Shown here: positions 24,170-36,094 of the stretch, piece after piece
How the letters are laid out: the number at the start of each line of letters is the position of its first letter
How positions within the stretch are numbered: position 1 is the stretch's first letter
Source: Tubiluchus corallicola
Taxonomy: Eukaryota; Priapulida; Priapulimorpha; Priapulimorphida; Tubiluchidae
NCBI GenBank assembly: GCA_030141605.1
Contig: JAQGDQ010001115.1
Coordinates: 1 to 60,000 of the forward strand
DNA: 60,000 nt
Reading direction: 5' to 3'
The notes under the pieces: generated by a model
Told to the model about the DNA's origin: nothing
The model's input: the letters and a program-made list of their open reading frames with translations, nothing else
Database searches by the model: none
Program-made: the position numbers and the translations under genes

Positions 24170-24767
24170 ATACTATTATAAGGATTTAAAGGATTTACCA
24201 CAACCAATACTAAACTCAATTTTCCAAGGCAATTCAGACGAAGGAATGCAGCCTAGACGGGGCCGTAATTGAATTAAAATTCAAAGTACCTCTCCAAAGT
24301 GGGTGGGTTTTAATTTTCCCAACTGAATACTCGGCCATGTTGACGAGCCAGCATTAATGATGATGAATGGAGAGTTGGTCTTGGTAAATTAAGTCAAATT
24401 GGTCGCGTGATTCCATGGCTATGAGATTTATTTGCATCGGGTTGAATGGAGCTGAGAGTATTGCGCAGGGTTATTTATGCGGTACATTTAATCTGAGAAC
24501 AGAAAATCAGGATGGAGTTTTAGCTGTGTAAGTAACGCGAAGCATTATTTACAAGTACGTTCCTCTTTGCTGGAACTGAGCACGTGACTGCCTTGTATTA
24601 TGTAAACAAGGCTGGTTAATATAATGTCAAGCAAAGAACATTTGGTGTTATTGCAAATTAGCATAAGTATATTACTTATTATCCACGTCAACTGTAGAGA
24701 GTGCGCGGAAAGGGCGTTCATCCCCTTCTTTGAGTCTGTTTATCGGCATGTCTGATTGTCTGTCTGT

Positions 24768-24922
24768 CCGTGTGTCTGCCTGACTGCCAGTCAGTCAGTC
24801 TGTTGGTCGGTCGGTCAGTCAGTCAGTGACTATCAGTCAATCAATCAGTCAGTCAGTCAGTCACTCCCTCAGGCAGTCGGCCAGTTAGTCAGCCAGTCGG
24901 TCAGTCAGTCAGTCAGTCAGTC
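24768..24922. repeat. (CAGT)n / (CGGT)n microsatellite, left part
   Basis: GTCA/GTCG tetranucleotides interrupted by short variants. The tract resumes at 25774 after a LINE insertion. Confidence 0.93.
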
Positions 24923-25771
24923 AAAAAATCTTAGTGCTGCACTTACTAACTCTGGTGTGGATTGCCATATTGCTGAAGCCTGCATTAATCACTTGATGTA
25001 CGCTAATGACATACGTCTTTTAGCAACAACCTCGACGGCTTTGCAGAGACTACTAGATATTTTTAATAAATTTGCTAAAGAATATGATATCCTTGTAAAT
25101 GTGAATAAGACTAAACTTGTCACGTTTCACTCCGCCCACATGCAGCAGTTTACTTTTAGGTCTGTTGTTTTGTAGTATAAAAGTTTTTTACCTAGTAAAA
25201 AGGAAAAAAATATCTGGGTCATATTTTATCAGAAGACAATAGAGATGATTTAGATATATTACGACAATGTTCAATTTACTATGGTAGAGCAAATAAATTA
25301 CTCATGAAGTTTGCTCACTGTCCAGTTAACTTGAAGAGACAATTGTTTAATGCTTACTGCACTACTTTTTATTCCATGTCCACTTGGAGACATTTTAATT
25401 CTTAGAATCTTAGCAAACTCAAGGTTGCATATAATGTATCAACACGGAAGCTGTTTAACTTTTCATATGATACGAGCGCCAGATATATTTCTACTAGACT
25501 TAATATTATTTATTTTGATGTGATTCACAGAAAATGTGCATACAGTTTACACGTCAGGCTGAATAAGAATAAAAATTTTATATGCAAGAACATTTTAAAC
25601 AGTGATGTAAACTTTTCTTCTGTAATTAGACGTCATTGGCGTAGTTTGTTATATCGTTAATTGGCATTTGTGTTATTGTTGTTTGTCATGATTTATTGTA
25701 TTATTTGCATTAATTTGTGATGTGTATATGAACTTTGCAAAGTTTGAAATAAAATATTAAATCAAATCAAA
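24923..25771 (+). pseudogene. 5'-truncated LINE ORF2 3' end
   Basis: The frame reads HLMYANDIRLLATTSTALQR then LLDIFNKFAKEYDILVN, a decayed reverse transcriptase YADD region (YAND here). After a frameshift near 25175 come HILSEDNRDDLDILRQCSIY-type and RQLFNAYCTTFYSMSTWRHF motifs to a TAA at 25660. The 3' end is AATAAAATATTAAATCAAAT. GTCA-type tract lies on both sides, so it inserted into that microsatellite. Confidence 0.8.
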
Positions 25772-25880
25772 GTCTGCCAGTCGGTCGGTCAGTCTGTTGG
25801 TCGGTCAATCAGTCGGTCGGTCAATCAGTCGGTCGGTTCAGTCAGTCGGTCGGTCGGTCGGTTGGTCAGTCAGCCAGTGA
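25772..25880. repeat. (CAGT)n / (CGGT)n microsatellite, right part
   Basis: Continuation of the tract at 24768-24922 beyond the LINE. Confidence 0.93.
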
Positions 25881-26579
25881 GTTTTGGTTCAAACGGTCAA
25901 CTTTTCAGGGTTATTGTAAAATGTGAAACAAACTGAGTAAATTTTCGATCACATTGTTTAAATCTACTATGGCACTGTCACGCACCTTGTAATAACAGGC
26001 TAATCAAAATTAGGCAATCCACGAGGAGCCATCTAACGTTAATAACGTGTACTAAAATGCACAATTAATCACCAAAAATATTTTGTATTGTCGCCTAAAA
26101 TTAATTTTCAGTTTAATTTGTTAATAGCAACTCCAAATTTGCGCAATTCTGTATAATATTTTAGCTTTTGTTGTTTAGCTTCAGTAGGAAACGAATTTGA
26201 GAGTACGGCCATTTGAAGTTCTTCCCATTCTACAATCAAATGAATTCAGTCTTTGTGATGGAATATTACTTTGTCTCCCAGTGGTATGAGAAACTTTGTG
26301 TGTTGATATTTTCTTTATTGCTTGGTAAATTATCAAGACACAAATCAAAGAAATTGTATTTATTATAAGAAACATTCCCAAATGTGATCTAAATGAAAAC
26401 CCGGCATTTCACGATGTTTTGCAAGCACAAGGAAAGCTGGGTACGTTGGCACGTTGCCAAAACATTAGACATGGCAATACTTCTTGCTTTCTTGGACGCG
26501 TGCCAAAATGTTTACTTAAGACACAAGACAACACTCTTCTTAAATGAAGCCTGAACAATTTGTTTTGCATACAGTCTGT

Positions 26580-27075
26580 ATACTGTCTTATTGCATGCAG
26601 GGTTTGCTTTAGCAGTAACGCTGTATAAAACATGATTATCGTTAGGTGGCGGCATTTTAGCAGTAAGTCGTTTGATACAAGTTTAGATAACATTGCCTAA
26701 AGTTTGACAAAAAAACTCATTTTGCACACTGTCTATGTACTATCTTATTGCATACAGGATTTGCTTTAGCAGTAACGCTGTATGAAACACGATGATCTTT
26801 AGGTGGAAGCATTTTAAAGGTAAGTCGTTTAAGACAAGTTTAGATAACAGTGCGTAAAGTTTGAGAAAATAATCAGAGCATTCGTAGCACATACTTAGCT
26901 AACTAAGCAAAATTATAAAGTCAGCAAGATCATTAATGTGTAATTAGTGAATCAATGGTGCAAACTGGATGGTGATCCAGTGCCGTTTGCCATGGTGTTG
27001 AGAAAATTTCAAGCAGGTAAGCCTTTCAAGCAGGTAAGCGTAATGCTAAGTAATATAACTTTGCATTTAAAGTTC
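26580..27075. mobile_element. Dispersed family B, tandem partial copies
   Basis: A 150-bp block (ACTGTCTTATTGCATGCAGG ... AAAGTTTGA) occurs twice, at 26580-26705 and 26735-26860, then continues with GTAAGCGTAATGCTAAGTAA as in copy 8680. Confidence 0.7.
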
Positions 27076-27293
27076 TTTGGGACATATTTTGAAATGCCAT
27101 TTTGCTGCCCTTTTAACAAGTTAATTCAACTGGGTTGGTCCGTAAGGGGGCTCACGTCTAACGATGTGAAGGCAAAAATTCAGAACCAGTTGAACGTATC
27201 AACTATTGTTTGAATGAACCGTTTGAACAACTGCTTTCAATGTGAACAGGTATTACAAAGATGAGAATCTTATAGTTTGCGTAACGTTCGCAC

Positions 27294-27396
27294 CTTTTTC
27301 AATGTGTTGAGATTAACATGTAAGGCCAATTCTGTTTTCAGTTTGTCTGGTAACAGCCCAAGCGAATGGATGTCTCCACCACCAGTCATCCTCCCT
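27294..27396 (-). CDS. CNGL: CNGL coding exon 5 (C-linker helices C'-F')
   Basis: A 103-nt exon, acceptor TTACAG, donor GTGCGA. It encodes RGRMTGGGDIHSLGLLPDKL and then KTELALHVNLNTLKK. The LPDKL....A..VNL..L motif is diagnostic of the CNG/HCN-type C-linker; the GRM.GGGDI stretch before it is, from memory, typical of the CNGL subgroup. It ends in phase 0. Confidence 0.93.
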
Positions 27397-28044
27397 CTGT
27401 AAGAATAACGTTATTGCGCCAGTTAATGTCACCATGAATTACACAAGCAACATAAAATAAGTACAGTACAATTAAATTGCTTTTGAACAGTAGATACAGC
27501 AGCTGAAAGATATTTGATACTTAATAAGCTGCTCTTTCTTCTTTGCATAAAAGTTGCAACAAAGCTTGTTTTCTTAGATAAAAAACTTATTACTAATTTC
27601 AGTGTCTGTGAGGAGTTTTCCTAATTTAAAGATCAGGTGGCAGTAGTATAAGGCAGGTAAAAGGTGTGAGCGTAGTCACTGACGTGGCAAAGCTAACTGA
27701 AGCGCTAATTTTTGTTATTGTGTTTGCCAAATATTTGTATTTTTTCTTGTCTTAGTGCTACATGTATTTCATCTTTGAGGCAACTATATGCTGCTATGAT
27801 GTAAGTATTTAAGAAAATCACACCATTTATACATCACAAATATAATGTACACTCCTTTTTTGAATTTCTAAATTTGCATTCACACGTCAGAAAACGTGCT
27901 ATAATACTTTAGGTTACATTTAATTACATAGGTTATATTTAATTAGTTATGTATTTTGCATTTGAGTATTTTTTGCTGCACAATATTGTGTTTCGACTTA
28001 TGAGGCTCAAACTTTATGTATGTTTTTCTTAATTTGCACAAAAG

Positions 28045-28550
28045 ATTAAAAGCCAAAAGTCAAGGCCATGATGAGGTCTGGGAAGCTGATAAGCATGTTA
28101 TCAAGTTTGTTATATCTGTTCACCTTGAGATCTTTTTTGCCCATCTTGAATCAGGAAATGGAAAGTGAAGGGATCAGGGGTCAAGTAAAAAGTTTGATGA
28201 TTATAACTTAAAATTAGAAGGCTGAAGGTCAGAATTCAAAAAGATTTAAAGAAGAGAGATCACTGTTACATGGTGTGAAAATCAATGGTCACTGTTGGAC
28301 GGTTTGAAGGCAAAATCACAGGGTTTGACTTTGAGGCTCAGAGGTCAAAGTTTTACGGTTTCAGGTAAAAGTCACCAGGTTTAAGATCAAATTCACAAGG
28401 TTTCAGGACACAGTGAAGAAGTTTGAGGTCAAAATCATGATGCTTGAGGACAAATTCACAAGGTTTGAGGTCAGAAAGTGAGTTCAAAGTCAACAAGTTT
28501 GAGGACAAATTCACAAGGTTTGAGGTCAAGCTCGCAAAGTCTGAAATAAC
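28045..28550. repeat. Degenerate tandem repeat rich in AGGTCA
   Basis: Units of about 25-35 bp around GAGGTCAAAATCACAAGGTTT with many substitutions. At least six exact AGGTCA hexamers occur. Confidence 0.7.
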
Positions 28551-28712
28551 TTATTGACCAGACGACTTGCTTTGTGCTTATGCTGTCCGTTTTACTTCGT
28601 TGAACACAAAGTGTGAGAGGTGAAGATAACAGTCTAGGTGGCGCTGGGTGTTAGGTTGCCCTCTACTGAGTGCCTTATCTAGCTTAATTAGCTATGTTTT
28701 TAGATAACCTAC

Positions 28713-28801
28713 CTGGACCAGGAGTAGATGTACCATCTTGTCACTCGACGCTGCATTTCCATTGGCACATTGTGATTCCTCATGTATTGTTTTGCTCCAT
28801 C
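28713..28801 (-). CDS. CNGL: CNGL coding exon 4 (C-linker helices A'-B')
   Basis: An 89-nt exon, acceptor CTGTAG, donor GTAGGT. It encodes DGAKQYMRNHNVPMEMQRRV followed by TRWYIYSWSR, the first C-linker helices that couple ligand binding to the gate (family pattern D..KQYM...V......RV..W..Y.W). It ends in phase 2. It sits 28 bp from a 378-bp foldback element (28830-29207) in the adjoining intron. Confidence 0.93.
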
Positions 28802-28829
28802 CTACAGGTTAATTTTTTGAGATAAATAT

Positions 28830-29207
28830 TGTTACGAAGGCGAAATGCCCTTTATTTTCGACCCTGTCCCTCTACATTGGGATGGTTTTATCCATTACGA
28901 AGCCATTGCATATCAGTGTTGCATAGCAGCTATAAGTAGGAATGGCCTCGTCGGTTCAGTGGGCTGACGAGCAGCACCTGTTCCGCAATGCCAGCTGGCA
29001 TGGAGCACGATGGGGTAGACGTCTGGCGTGATACTTTATTCAGTAATTTGACTCTTATTACTGTTTTTTTTACGTTTTCTTCTCAACTATGCGACAATCA
29101 GCACCATCCGCTATGCAACGCTGATATGCAATGGCTTCGTAATGGATAAAACCATCCTAATATAGAGGGGGAGGGTCGAAAATAAAGGGCACTTCGCCTT
29201 CGTAACA
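28830..29207. mobile_element. 378-bp foldback element with about 98-bp inverted ends
   Basis: TGTTACGAAGGCGAA opens the left end, and the right end read inverted is TGTTACGAAGGCGAA. The match continues through CATTACGAAGCCATTGCATA to GTTGCATAGC with few mismatches. The central 180 bp is unique. The start resembles the LTR remnant at 23797. Target duplication not clear. Confidence 0.85.
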
Positions 29208-29730
29208 CTATTATGTACACGTATCAACTTGCGACACTTTCATTATCCTTTTAACCTAAATTTTGGTACCAACATGTAAGCGTTTTTTCCATAACATGTG
29301 TGGAATTTTTTTGCAAGACTTCATTTACACCTGCGTTGTTGTGCACGCGTTGTCCCACCTCCAAAAGCCTAATTAGAAACGGCAAATTTTCACATATAAG
29401 GAAAGAAACCCTTTGCAAACATCTAAGTCACAAGTTACTCAAAGTCAAACTAAACCCTCAGTATAATATAAGCTTTTACATCCTAAAATCCTAATCTCAT
29501 TTCGAATATTAAATTTATTTCATTATAAACTTAATGTAAAACTTGCTCCTTTTGATTTTTTATCACTTCGTTGTTAGCGGTACTAAGTTTGAAGTGCCGC
29601 CATTTTTCGTTGCGCGAGACGAAAGACGTAATGAGTACAGTCACGAGGTCACGAAATATCACGAGGTAACCAAAGACGCTGTCTGTACTGAGTACGTCAT
29701 TGTCGCTCACTCGTGCCAAAGAGGCGAAAC

Positions 29731-29777
29731 ATGGCGATCTTTACGGCAATGCACCAGCACGTGTCGGCCAGAAAAAG
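29731..29777 (+). other. Possible first coding exon (weak)
   Basis: ATG in strong context (GCGAAACATGG), then MAIFTAMHQHVSARK and a GTAGGT donor. No continuing exon found. Confidence 0.15.
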
Positions 29778-29871
29778 GTAGGTTACTTCATTTATAACTT
29801 TCGTTTATTTGGTAATAACTATGAATTCTTTGTGTAAACATAACAATGCATTAAAAAAACTAAAGTAGGCC

Positions 29872-29926
29872 ATATAAAGGCCTATATTAATCCCACTGTA
29901 TGTTGGGATTACATAGGCCTTTATAA
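29872..29926. repeat. Perfect-looking hairpin, about 23-bp arms
   Basis: ATAAAGGCCTAT.TTAATCCCA and its inverse TGGGATTA.ATAGGCCTTTAT are separated by about 8 bases. Confidence 0.8.
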
Positions 29927-30090
29927 GTATCGCTTGATCACTGTAAAGATTACGAATGTTTGCTTTTTTCTTGGGCAGTCATCTATCTCTTCCTCTGACC
30001 AGTTGATGGGAAGACTTGGGTTCCAATCCAACTGGGGGGGGGGGGGTTAATTTCTGACCATTAAATTTCCTTCTGCGTGATTAGACTTAC

Positions 30091-30152
30091 CAGTAATCTT
30101 TCAAACTCCAGTCTACTAGCATTCCTATTAGTTATGATGTTTCCAACCTGAC
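30091..30152 (-). CDS. CNGL: CNGL coding exon 3 (end of S6, start of C-linker)
   Basis: A 62-nt exon with TTACAG acceptor and GTAAGT donor. It encodes GQVGNIITNRNASRLEFERLL (the first residue split with exon 2), the conserved S6-to-C-linker junction that in CNG channels reads like VGNxxxxxNxxRxEF. It ends in phase 0. Its position between S6 and the A'-helix exon is as expected. Confidence 0.93.
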
Positions 30153-30393
30153 CTGTAACAAACAAAACCGATTAATAGCTCGGTAAAGAGTGTTCGTACT
30201 TTCTGAGTTTCAAGGGTTAAGTGGATTGTACTTGCTTAAAAACTGGCAGATGGATTTGGTCTCTGTAGGCTTACATGGAGTCTGTATACCTGCTAAAAAG
30301 ATTACTCAGTCGCAAGCCGTATGTACTTCAGTTGTACGACAAAGATCATGTATCAGTTTTAAAAACTGTCTAATATGAATCAAATAAACTATG

Positions 30394-31024
30394 TTTAAAG
30401 GAAGACAGGATGAATTTTCACATACTACCCTATTTCCAAGTCCGATAAAAAGTATACATTTTAACACAATTAATACAGCAAAAGCGTTTCTGATAATTAA
30501 ATAATAGATTAAGAACTTAACTTAACGCCGGGCGAGCCCAACTATTGATGACATCACAAACTAACACAATTTTCAACAGCAAAAATATTCCACGAGCGTG
30601 CTGCATGCGTTTGTGAAAGCGCAAATTGAAGTACAGTGCTACTGTGTGAAATTCAGTGTGTTGTACTAAAACTAAGCAAGTTTTAAGATGAAAATTCAAA
30701 TTTCAAATTACCGTCGTGCTCACGCATGGGTTGTCGAACGTGTGTAGTGCGTCAAAAACTAACAGCTGTGAACTGAGAGGTACAGCACCAGTTTTTTTGC
30801 GCAACGCTTTCCGAAATGCAGGCGCTAGTGCCCGTCTAACTAGCGAATGGCGAAGCGCATGTAACAGTGAAGAAATAGTAGCTCGAACGTGAAGTTTGCG
30901 CTCGTGTATGTAATAATTCTTCCACGTGAGGCATTCTTTTAAAAACAGTATGTTTCCTTTAATATCTTAAAGAGTAAATTGTCTTGACCTACAGTTTGAA
31001 ATTGGTTCCGGTTTTGCTTTAAAC
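30394..31024 (-). mobile_element. Dispersed family A, most complete copy
   Basis: The ends TTTAAAGGAAGACAGG and (inverted) TTTAAAGCAAAACCGG suggest short terminal inverted repeats around TTTAAAG. Inner blocks as in other A copies. The 60-residue minus frame is repeat sequence. Confidence 0.8.
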
Positions 31025-31900
31025 TAGCAGTATGCGGCTTTAACGCAATAGTAGTAAACCACGCTACCCATTACGCCCGACACACAACTTGTTCCGCTAC
31101 AAACAAATGTTTAAATTTATGCAAAACTCATTAGGTATGGACGCTCAAAAGAGGCAATAGTTGAAATAATGATAATGCTTACAAATAACTGTCGCATATG
31201 AAGCTCTAATATATGTCCTAGTTCTTGTTAATAAACAGTGATTATTTTATTACAGTACATATATAACCTGCTGTTTTGTTTTTATTTATGATGTGAATTT
31301 ACATTAGAATTGGAAATTATGTTTATTATAATTGTACTCGCTGTTTTTCATTGTGTGTATAATGAATAATGTATAATGTGTGTAAATTTTTGTTACTAAG
31401 TATTAAAATATGTTCGTTATCTTTTATTATGTATGTATGTAGTGTTGGATTATAATTTGTAACTATGTCTATTGTATATGATCGTTGTCGTTCGATGTGT
31501 CTCATGCGTTAGATTCTAAAATATATGTATGTATGTGAATAGGTTTAATACGTTGTAAATGTTTTTAGAAATTTTAAACGTATCACTACAAATAGAGGGA
31601 ATGTATTCTGTACATAGTTTTTAAAAAATAAAGAATTATAATAATAATAAAAATAACCTTATATATATATATATATACTACTGTGATAAATAAAGAAACA
31701 TTTTTATAATTGGAAACCACCAAAACACACTCTATTAGACTTATTATTATTATTATAGAAAATCTTTATACAGTATAAAACTCGCTTACAACAGGGTCTT
31801 GTGTTAAGACGGAGGTCACAACATCAATTACAGATTAAGTACTTATACAACATATTCTTTAGATGAAATTAAATAATTGTTTACACGAGGTTAAACTTAC
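31025..31900. other. Unassigned AT-rich intron
   Basis: A short (AT)n at 31661-31676 and TATGTATG runs; no gene features between family A and the S6 exon. Confidence 0.6.
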
Positions 31901-31959
31901 CTACAATAGTTGCAAAAACGAAAACGCCAATCAGGTAACTGACAATGGTGAAAATATAC
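31901..31959 (-). CDS. CNGL: CNGL coding exon 2 (S6)
   Basis: A 59-nt exon between a TTTTTCAG acceptor and a GTAAGT donor. It completes codon 405 (Q) and gives YIFTIVSYLIGVFVFATIV, the inner pore helix S6, then one base of the next codon (phase 1). It follows the pore exon exactly in phase; the TDQ-YIF join reproduces the usual spacing between pore and S6. The plus-strand open frame across it is a shadow. Confidence 0.93.
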
Positions 31960-32307
31960 CTGAAAAATTAGACAAATTTTCTTTAGCAAACGCCATAATA
32001 CAGGGTGGGTCAAAAGAGGTGAAACGCTATAGTTTCTATATATAGTAAAAAATTCCTCGGGTTTTTTTTAATCTGATGTAAATAAGAAAAAATAAATAAA
32101 TAAACGAAATAAAAAAGACTAAAATTATTACTGAAATAGTGTATAATTTTATGTGCCATAATACACTGTAACGTACACATTAAAAGGCACTAAGATCTTC
32201 ACGTATTGTGGCAAATTTTCAGGCATAGGAATCGATTATTTTTCTTCGGATTATTTTGCTATTTTAGATAGCAAAAAATTTAGGATTTTGTCTATTAAGC
32301 GTTACCT

Positions 32308-32373
32308 ACAACAACAACAACAACAACTACTACTACAACAACAACAACAACAACAACAACAATAACAACAGCA

Positions 32374-32405
<32 letters not shown>

Positions 32406-32416
32406 AGCAACAACGA

Positions 32417-32448
<32 letters not shown>

Positions 32449-32468
32449 ACAGCAGCAGCAGAAACAGC

Positions 32469-32508
<40 letters not shown>

Positions 32509-32522
32509 GCAACAGCAACAAG
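32308..32522. repeat. (CAA)n / (CAG)n microsatellite
   Basis: About 70 CAA/CAG/CTA triplets. The poly-Cys and poly-Leu minus frames are artefacts. Confidence 0.98.
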
Positions 32523-32879
32523 TCACCTAAAAATTCGGTTTTTTACACGAAACTCGCTTAATCAAAATAAAAGCTGCATTTAGCTCTTTCAAAGGGACTG
32601 GCAAATTTAATTAAAATATTTCTTGCCCAGTTGTACAATGAGATGATAAATGGACTTCTAATACGTTCTATTTAGACGAGTTTTCACAGAATCTGCTCTA
32701 TGAAGCCAGACAATGGGTCTAATAATAGAACCCTTGAAGCCCAGAATCTCAAATTGGATAAAATTACAGCATCAATAACGGTCGAATTTAGTAGCTAATT
32801 AAATACTACTGACTAATAATTAGAACGGTTCAGTTTTTAAATACACGAATAAAAGTTCCCTTCGCTGCCTGGCTGACTT

Positions 32880-33240
32880 ACTCACAAGTTGACTGACCTC
32901 ATTGCTGCTTGCTTTCCGACTGACTGACTGACCGAGTGACATCACAGTCGTCCAAAAGTGCTGCCAAAACTGGGAAGAATTGCTCTGTCAGTTTCTCAAA
33001 CACTAGTTTTTAAATTAAAGACTAATATACCAACAGAAAAGTCAGCAAATACCAATTTTGTTGATAATTGACTTACTAACTGACTGATCGACCGAGTTAT
33101 TCATTGACTAACTGATCACTTGACCAGATGACCAACAAACTGGTCTGTTGACTAATCAACTGATTTAATTTAATTTATCAGACTGATTGACTGATTTATT
33201 GACTGGTTGCACGACTAATCGATCTATTAACTAACTGACG
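32880..33240. repeat. Degenerate (ACTG)n tract
   Basis: ACTGACTG-like tetramers with many variants, leading into a purer tract. Confidence 0.75.
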
Positions 33241-33440
33241 GACTTACTAACTAGCTAATTGACTGACCACTGACTGACAGACTGACTGACTGCCTGACGG
33301 ACTGACTGACTGACTGACTGACTGACAGACTGCCTGACTGCCTGACGGACTGACTGACTGACTGACTGACTGACTGACCGACCGACCGACCGACCGACCG
33401 ACCGACCGACCGACCGACCGACCGTCTGACTGATTGATTT
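33241..33440. repeat. (ACTG)n / (ACCG)n microsatellite
   Basis: ACTG repeats with CTGCCTGACGG interruptions, then about 16 ACCG units (33377-33424). Confidence 0.97.
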
Positions 33441-33981
33441 ACCATTGCCCGATGAACCGATCGACCTACTGAACCGAATGACTGATTGTAATTTCATTTC
33501 AGACACTTCACCAAGCTGCTGAAATCTGATTACTCGAATAAGTCGGTAGGAGGAGCAATAGGATATCATCTCCAAACAAAATAAGATAAAATCAAAAAAA
33601 GTTAGAAATCTCAGTTTATTCAATGTCCAACACAAATGCTTTCATCAATATTACACTTCATTTTATATTAGAAGCAACAGCAGATTTCGTCGTCTCTGTT
33701 GATTTAGTCAATAAAATGGTCGTGTAGTAGAGCTTGGGTGCTTTGTTGTCTAATAAAAACCACTTGGCTTCGTTGACTTTGTCAATAAAAAAGCCCAAAT
33801 CTTTGGATGATTTTATTTGGTAAGGAAAGAGAAAAACGCAAACGTTAAAAAGATGGCTGCGAAATTGAGCAGCCATTTTGTCGTTACGTCACAATGATTT
33901 TGCCAGGCTTATCTTAATAGCATTATAGACTCCCAACGGGCAAAGCAGTGAAGTGGGGCCCCTTCCTACAAAACCAGTGAC

Positions 33982-34290
33982 AAGCAGGGCCAGATTATGA
34001 CCTTTTGGGGCTCTTAGACTAAGGAAATTATTGGGTCCTCTTAGACTTAGCCGCAGACCCCATATTTTAAATAAAGGGCATCAAAGAGGGACCTTTATCT
34101 CAAGTAAAGGGCCTCAAACAAGAACATAGCTGAGACGCCATATTTCAAATAAAGGGCTTCAAAGAGGGACCTTTACCTCAAATAAATAGCCGCTTTAAAA
34201 TTTAATTTAACGTCCTGGCCTGTTTTTTAAGGTAAGCTATGCAAGGTGTGGACCACCAAGCTTGAGTTACCCTAATCCGCAGCCCAGACT
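33982..34290. mobile_element. Putative hAT-like repeat E, copy 2
   Basis: CAGGGCCAGATTATGACCTT and GGGGCTCTTAGACTAAGG parallel 22417; inside, AAATAAAGGGC.TCAAAGAGGGACC is tandemly repeated. Confidence 0.5.
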
Positions 34291-34435
34291 AGCTTACAAC
34301 ACAGTAACAAATACTTATAGTTTTGTATAGCGTAATGTTTACTTATTAACAACGAGTCACAACATACATAGATTAGCATGGAGCCCCTATGATTTATGAT
34401 GGTGATTATTTATTTATTATTTATTTTTTTGATGG

Positions 34436-34640
34436 TGTGTGGCTGTTGTGCGCATGCGGCCATGCGCATATATGTGAAATAACATGCTGTACGTCATCGT
34501 CTGCTGCTAGGTAGAAAAGTACTGCCGCTATCACAGTAATAATTGCCACGTGCTTACCGTGTACCGTCTTATTCCTGGATGTGATAAAGTGTAAACTTAG
34601 CGTGTTTGCTTAAAACATAAATTATTTCCAACTTCCCGGC
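34436..34640 (-). mobile_element. Fragment of the 19482 MITE family
   Basis: The reverse complement resembles 19730-19915: AGTGTAAACTTAGCGTGT, CGGTACACGGTAAGC-type and CGCATGCGCAC blocks are in inverted order. Confidence 0.75.
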
Positions 34641-35344
34641 CTGCCATTGTGTTTCGACGGCTCTGCAATTAGCATTACTTAATGGCGTTTCAATCTGTGA
34701 TGCTTTTATCACCGTAATTATTATCTTATCGCATTTCAGCTAATTTATGCATTGCAAAATTTGCAATGTTTTGCACAGAATTAAAATTTAATTTGCTCTG
34801 ATCTTGACGTAAAATAAGGTCATTCTTTAGCTACCAACGTGAAAAATTGGCGGTTTCTAGCGCCACTGGCGGAAAATTATTTTCGGACACGAAATTCCAT
34901 AAATTAAATAGATAAGATTAATGTTTTATTAAAAATTTAGTGAAAACTAATGAAAAAGGAAAACTGCAATGCTGCCATAATGGGGAAATATGAAAAAATG
35001 CTGCACAAAACGTTTTCTGTTATAATTTCCCAGAAGAATGTTGTTGAAATTGTTATTCGCAGAAATTTTCGTTACCCTACGCAGGTGCACAGCTGTAGTT
35101 CAGCTGCTTGATTAGATTTCTGATAGTAATGATCTCATGTTATGAAGAATAAACTAGTTCAGTCTGAGTTAAAGCAGAAAACATTTAAATCTTTGCCTAG
35201 CAATTTAGATATTGTGAGTCATGAGGGTAAATGAAAAGCATGTCGGAATTATTTGCTGGGGATGTGAGGACTTTAAGGACAAGAAAATGCCTAGTTAGAG
35301 CAACTCTCAGAAAATTTTAGAGGCAATCTTAAGCGTTTATTATA

Positions 35345-35710
35345 CTCACGTTAAAAGAATTTTCTGTTTGTTTTCATTTTAAATACTCCCGCTAGACTGT
35401 CACGGCGGCGCCATATTAGATGGCGTCACAAAACCACAACACAAATCTTTACGTGCTCAGAACTCACTACGACTGTGTTGGAGTGATGTAATGCCACGTG
35501 ATCAGTCACATGCTGGCTTTTCAATTGGCGGACTAAATGAAACATGCCTGCGCCAACGTTTACTGCAGCAGTTGAAATATTTTACAAAAATTGGAGTAAA
35601 TGCGAAAACGTGAGTACTTTATTCGCTAAAGATTATACTTAGGTGATGTAATTTTTTATTTCGATTTTTCTGAGGCCTACTTTGGTTGGCCATTTTCTCG
35701 TCGTTTAATC
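35345..35710. repeat. Dispersed repeat D, copy 2
   Basis: Direct copy of 21475-21835 with scattered substitutions. Confidence 0.85.
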
Positions 35711-36094
35711 ATCGTAGCTGGTTCTGAGTCTGCTTCTTGAAGACATTTTACTTGCGCATAAACTTTACAGAAGTTAGTGAATTTTTAAATACGAACCCGT
35801 CTTCATTACGTAGACCTCAACAAAGCTATTAACAAAGCCTTATTTTTCGTACTTAGCTGAAAGTAATAATAACTTTTAGGTAAGTTAGAGTTTAATAGTA
35901 ACGTAAAGTCACAATATATCAGGTTAACAAAAACCAGTTCGTTTTGTTTGTGGAATGTTAGCATTCTATGTGAGCGTAATTCCACTTAATGACATATCTT
36001 TTGTCCGTTGTTGCAGAAATAAATTGACTGTACAGTTAATTGTGTTTCGAGACGTAATTTAATTATTAGTTTAATAACTAGGCTGATTAGAATT

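Noticed and set aside
31863-32045. 60-residue plus-strand frame
   Set aside because: Antisense shadow of the S6 exon, which fits the channel exactly in sequence and phase.
33658-33876. 72-residue minus-strand gene
   Set aside because: No recognisable motif; ends in a block (GAAAGAGAAAAACG... GCAGCCATTTTG) that looks like dispersed repeat sequence.
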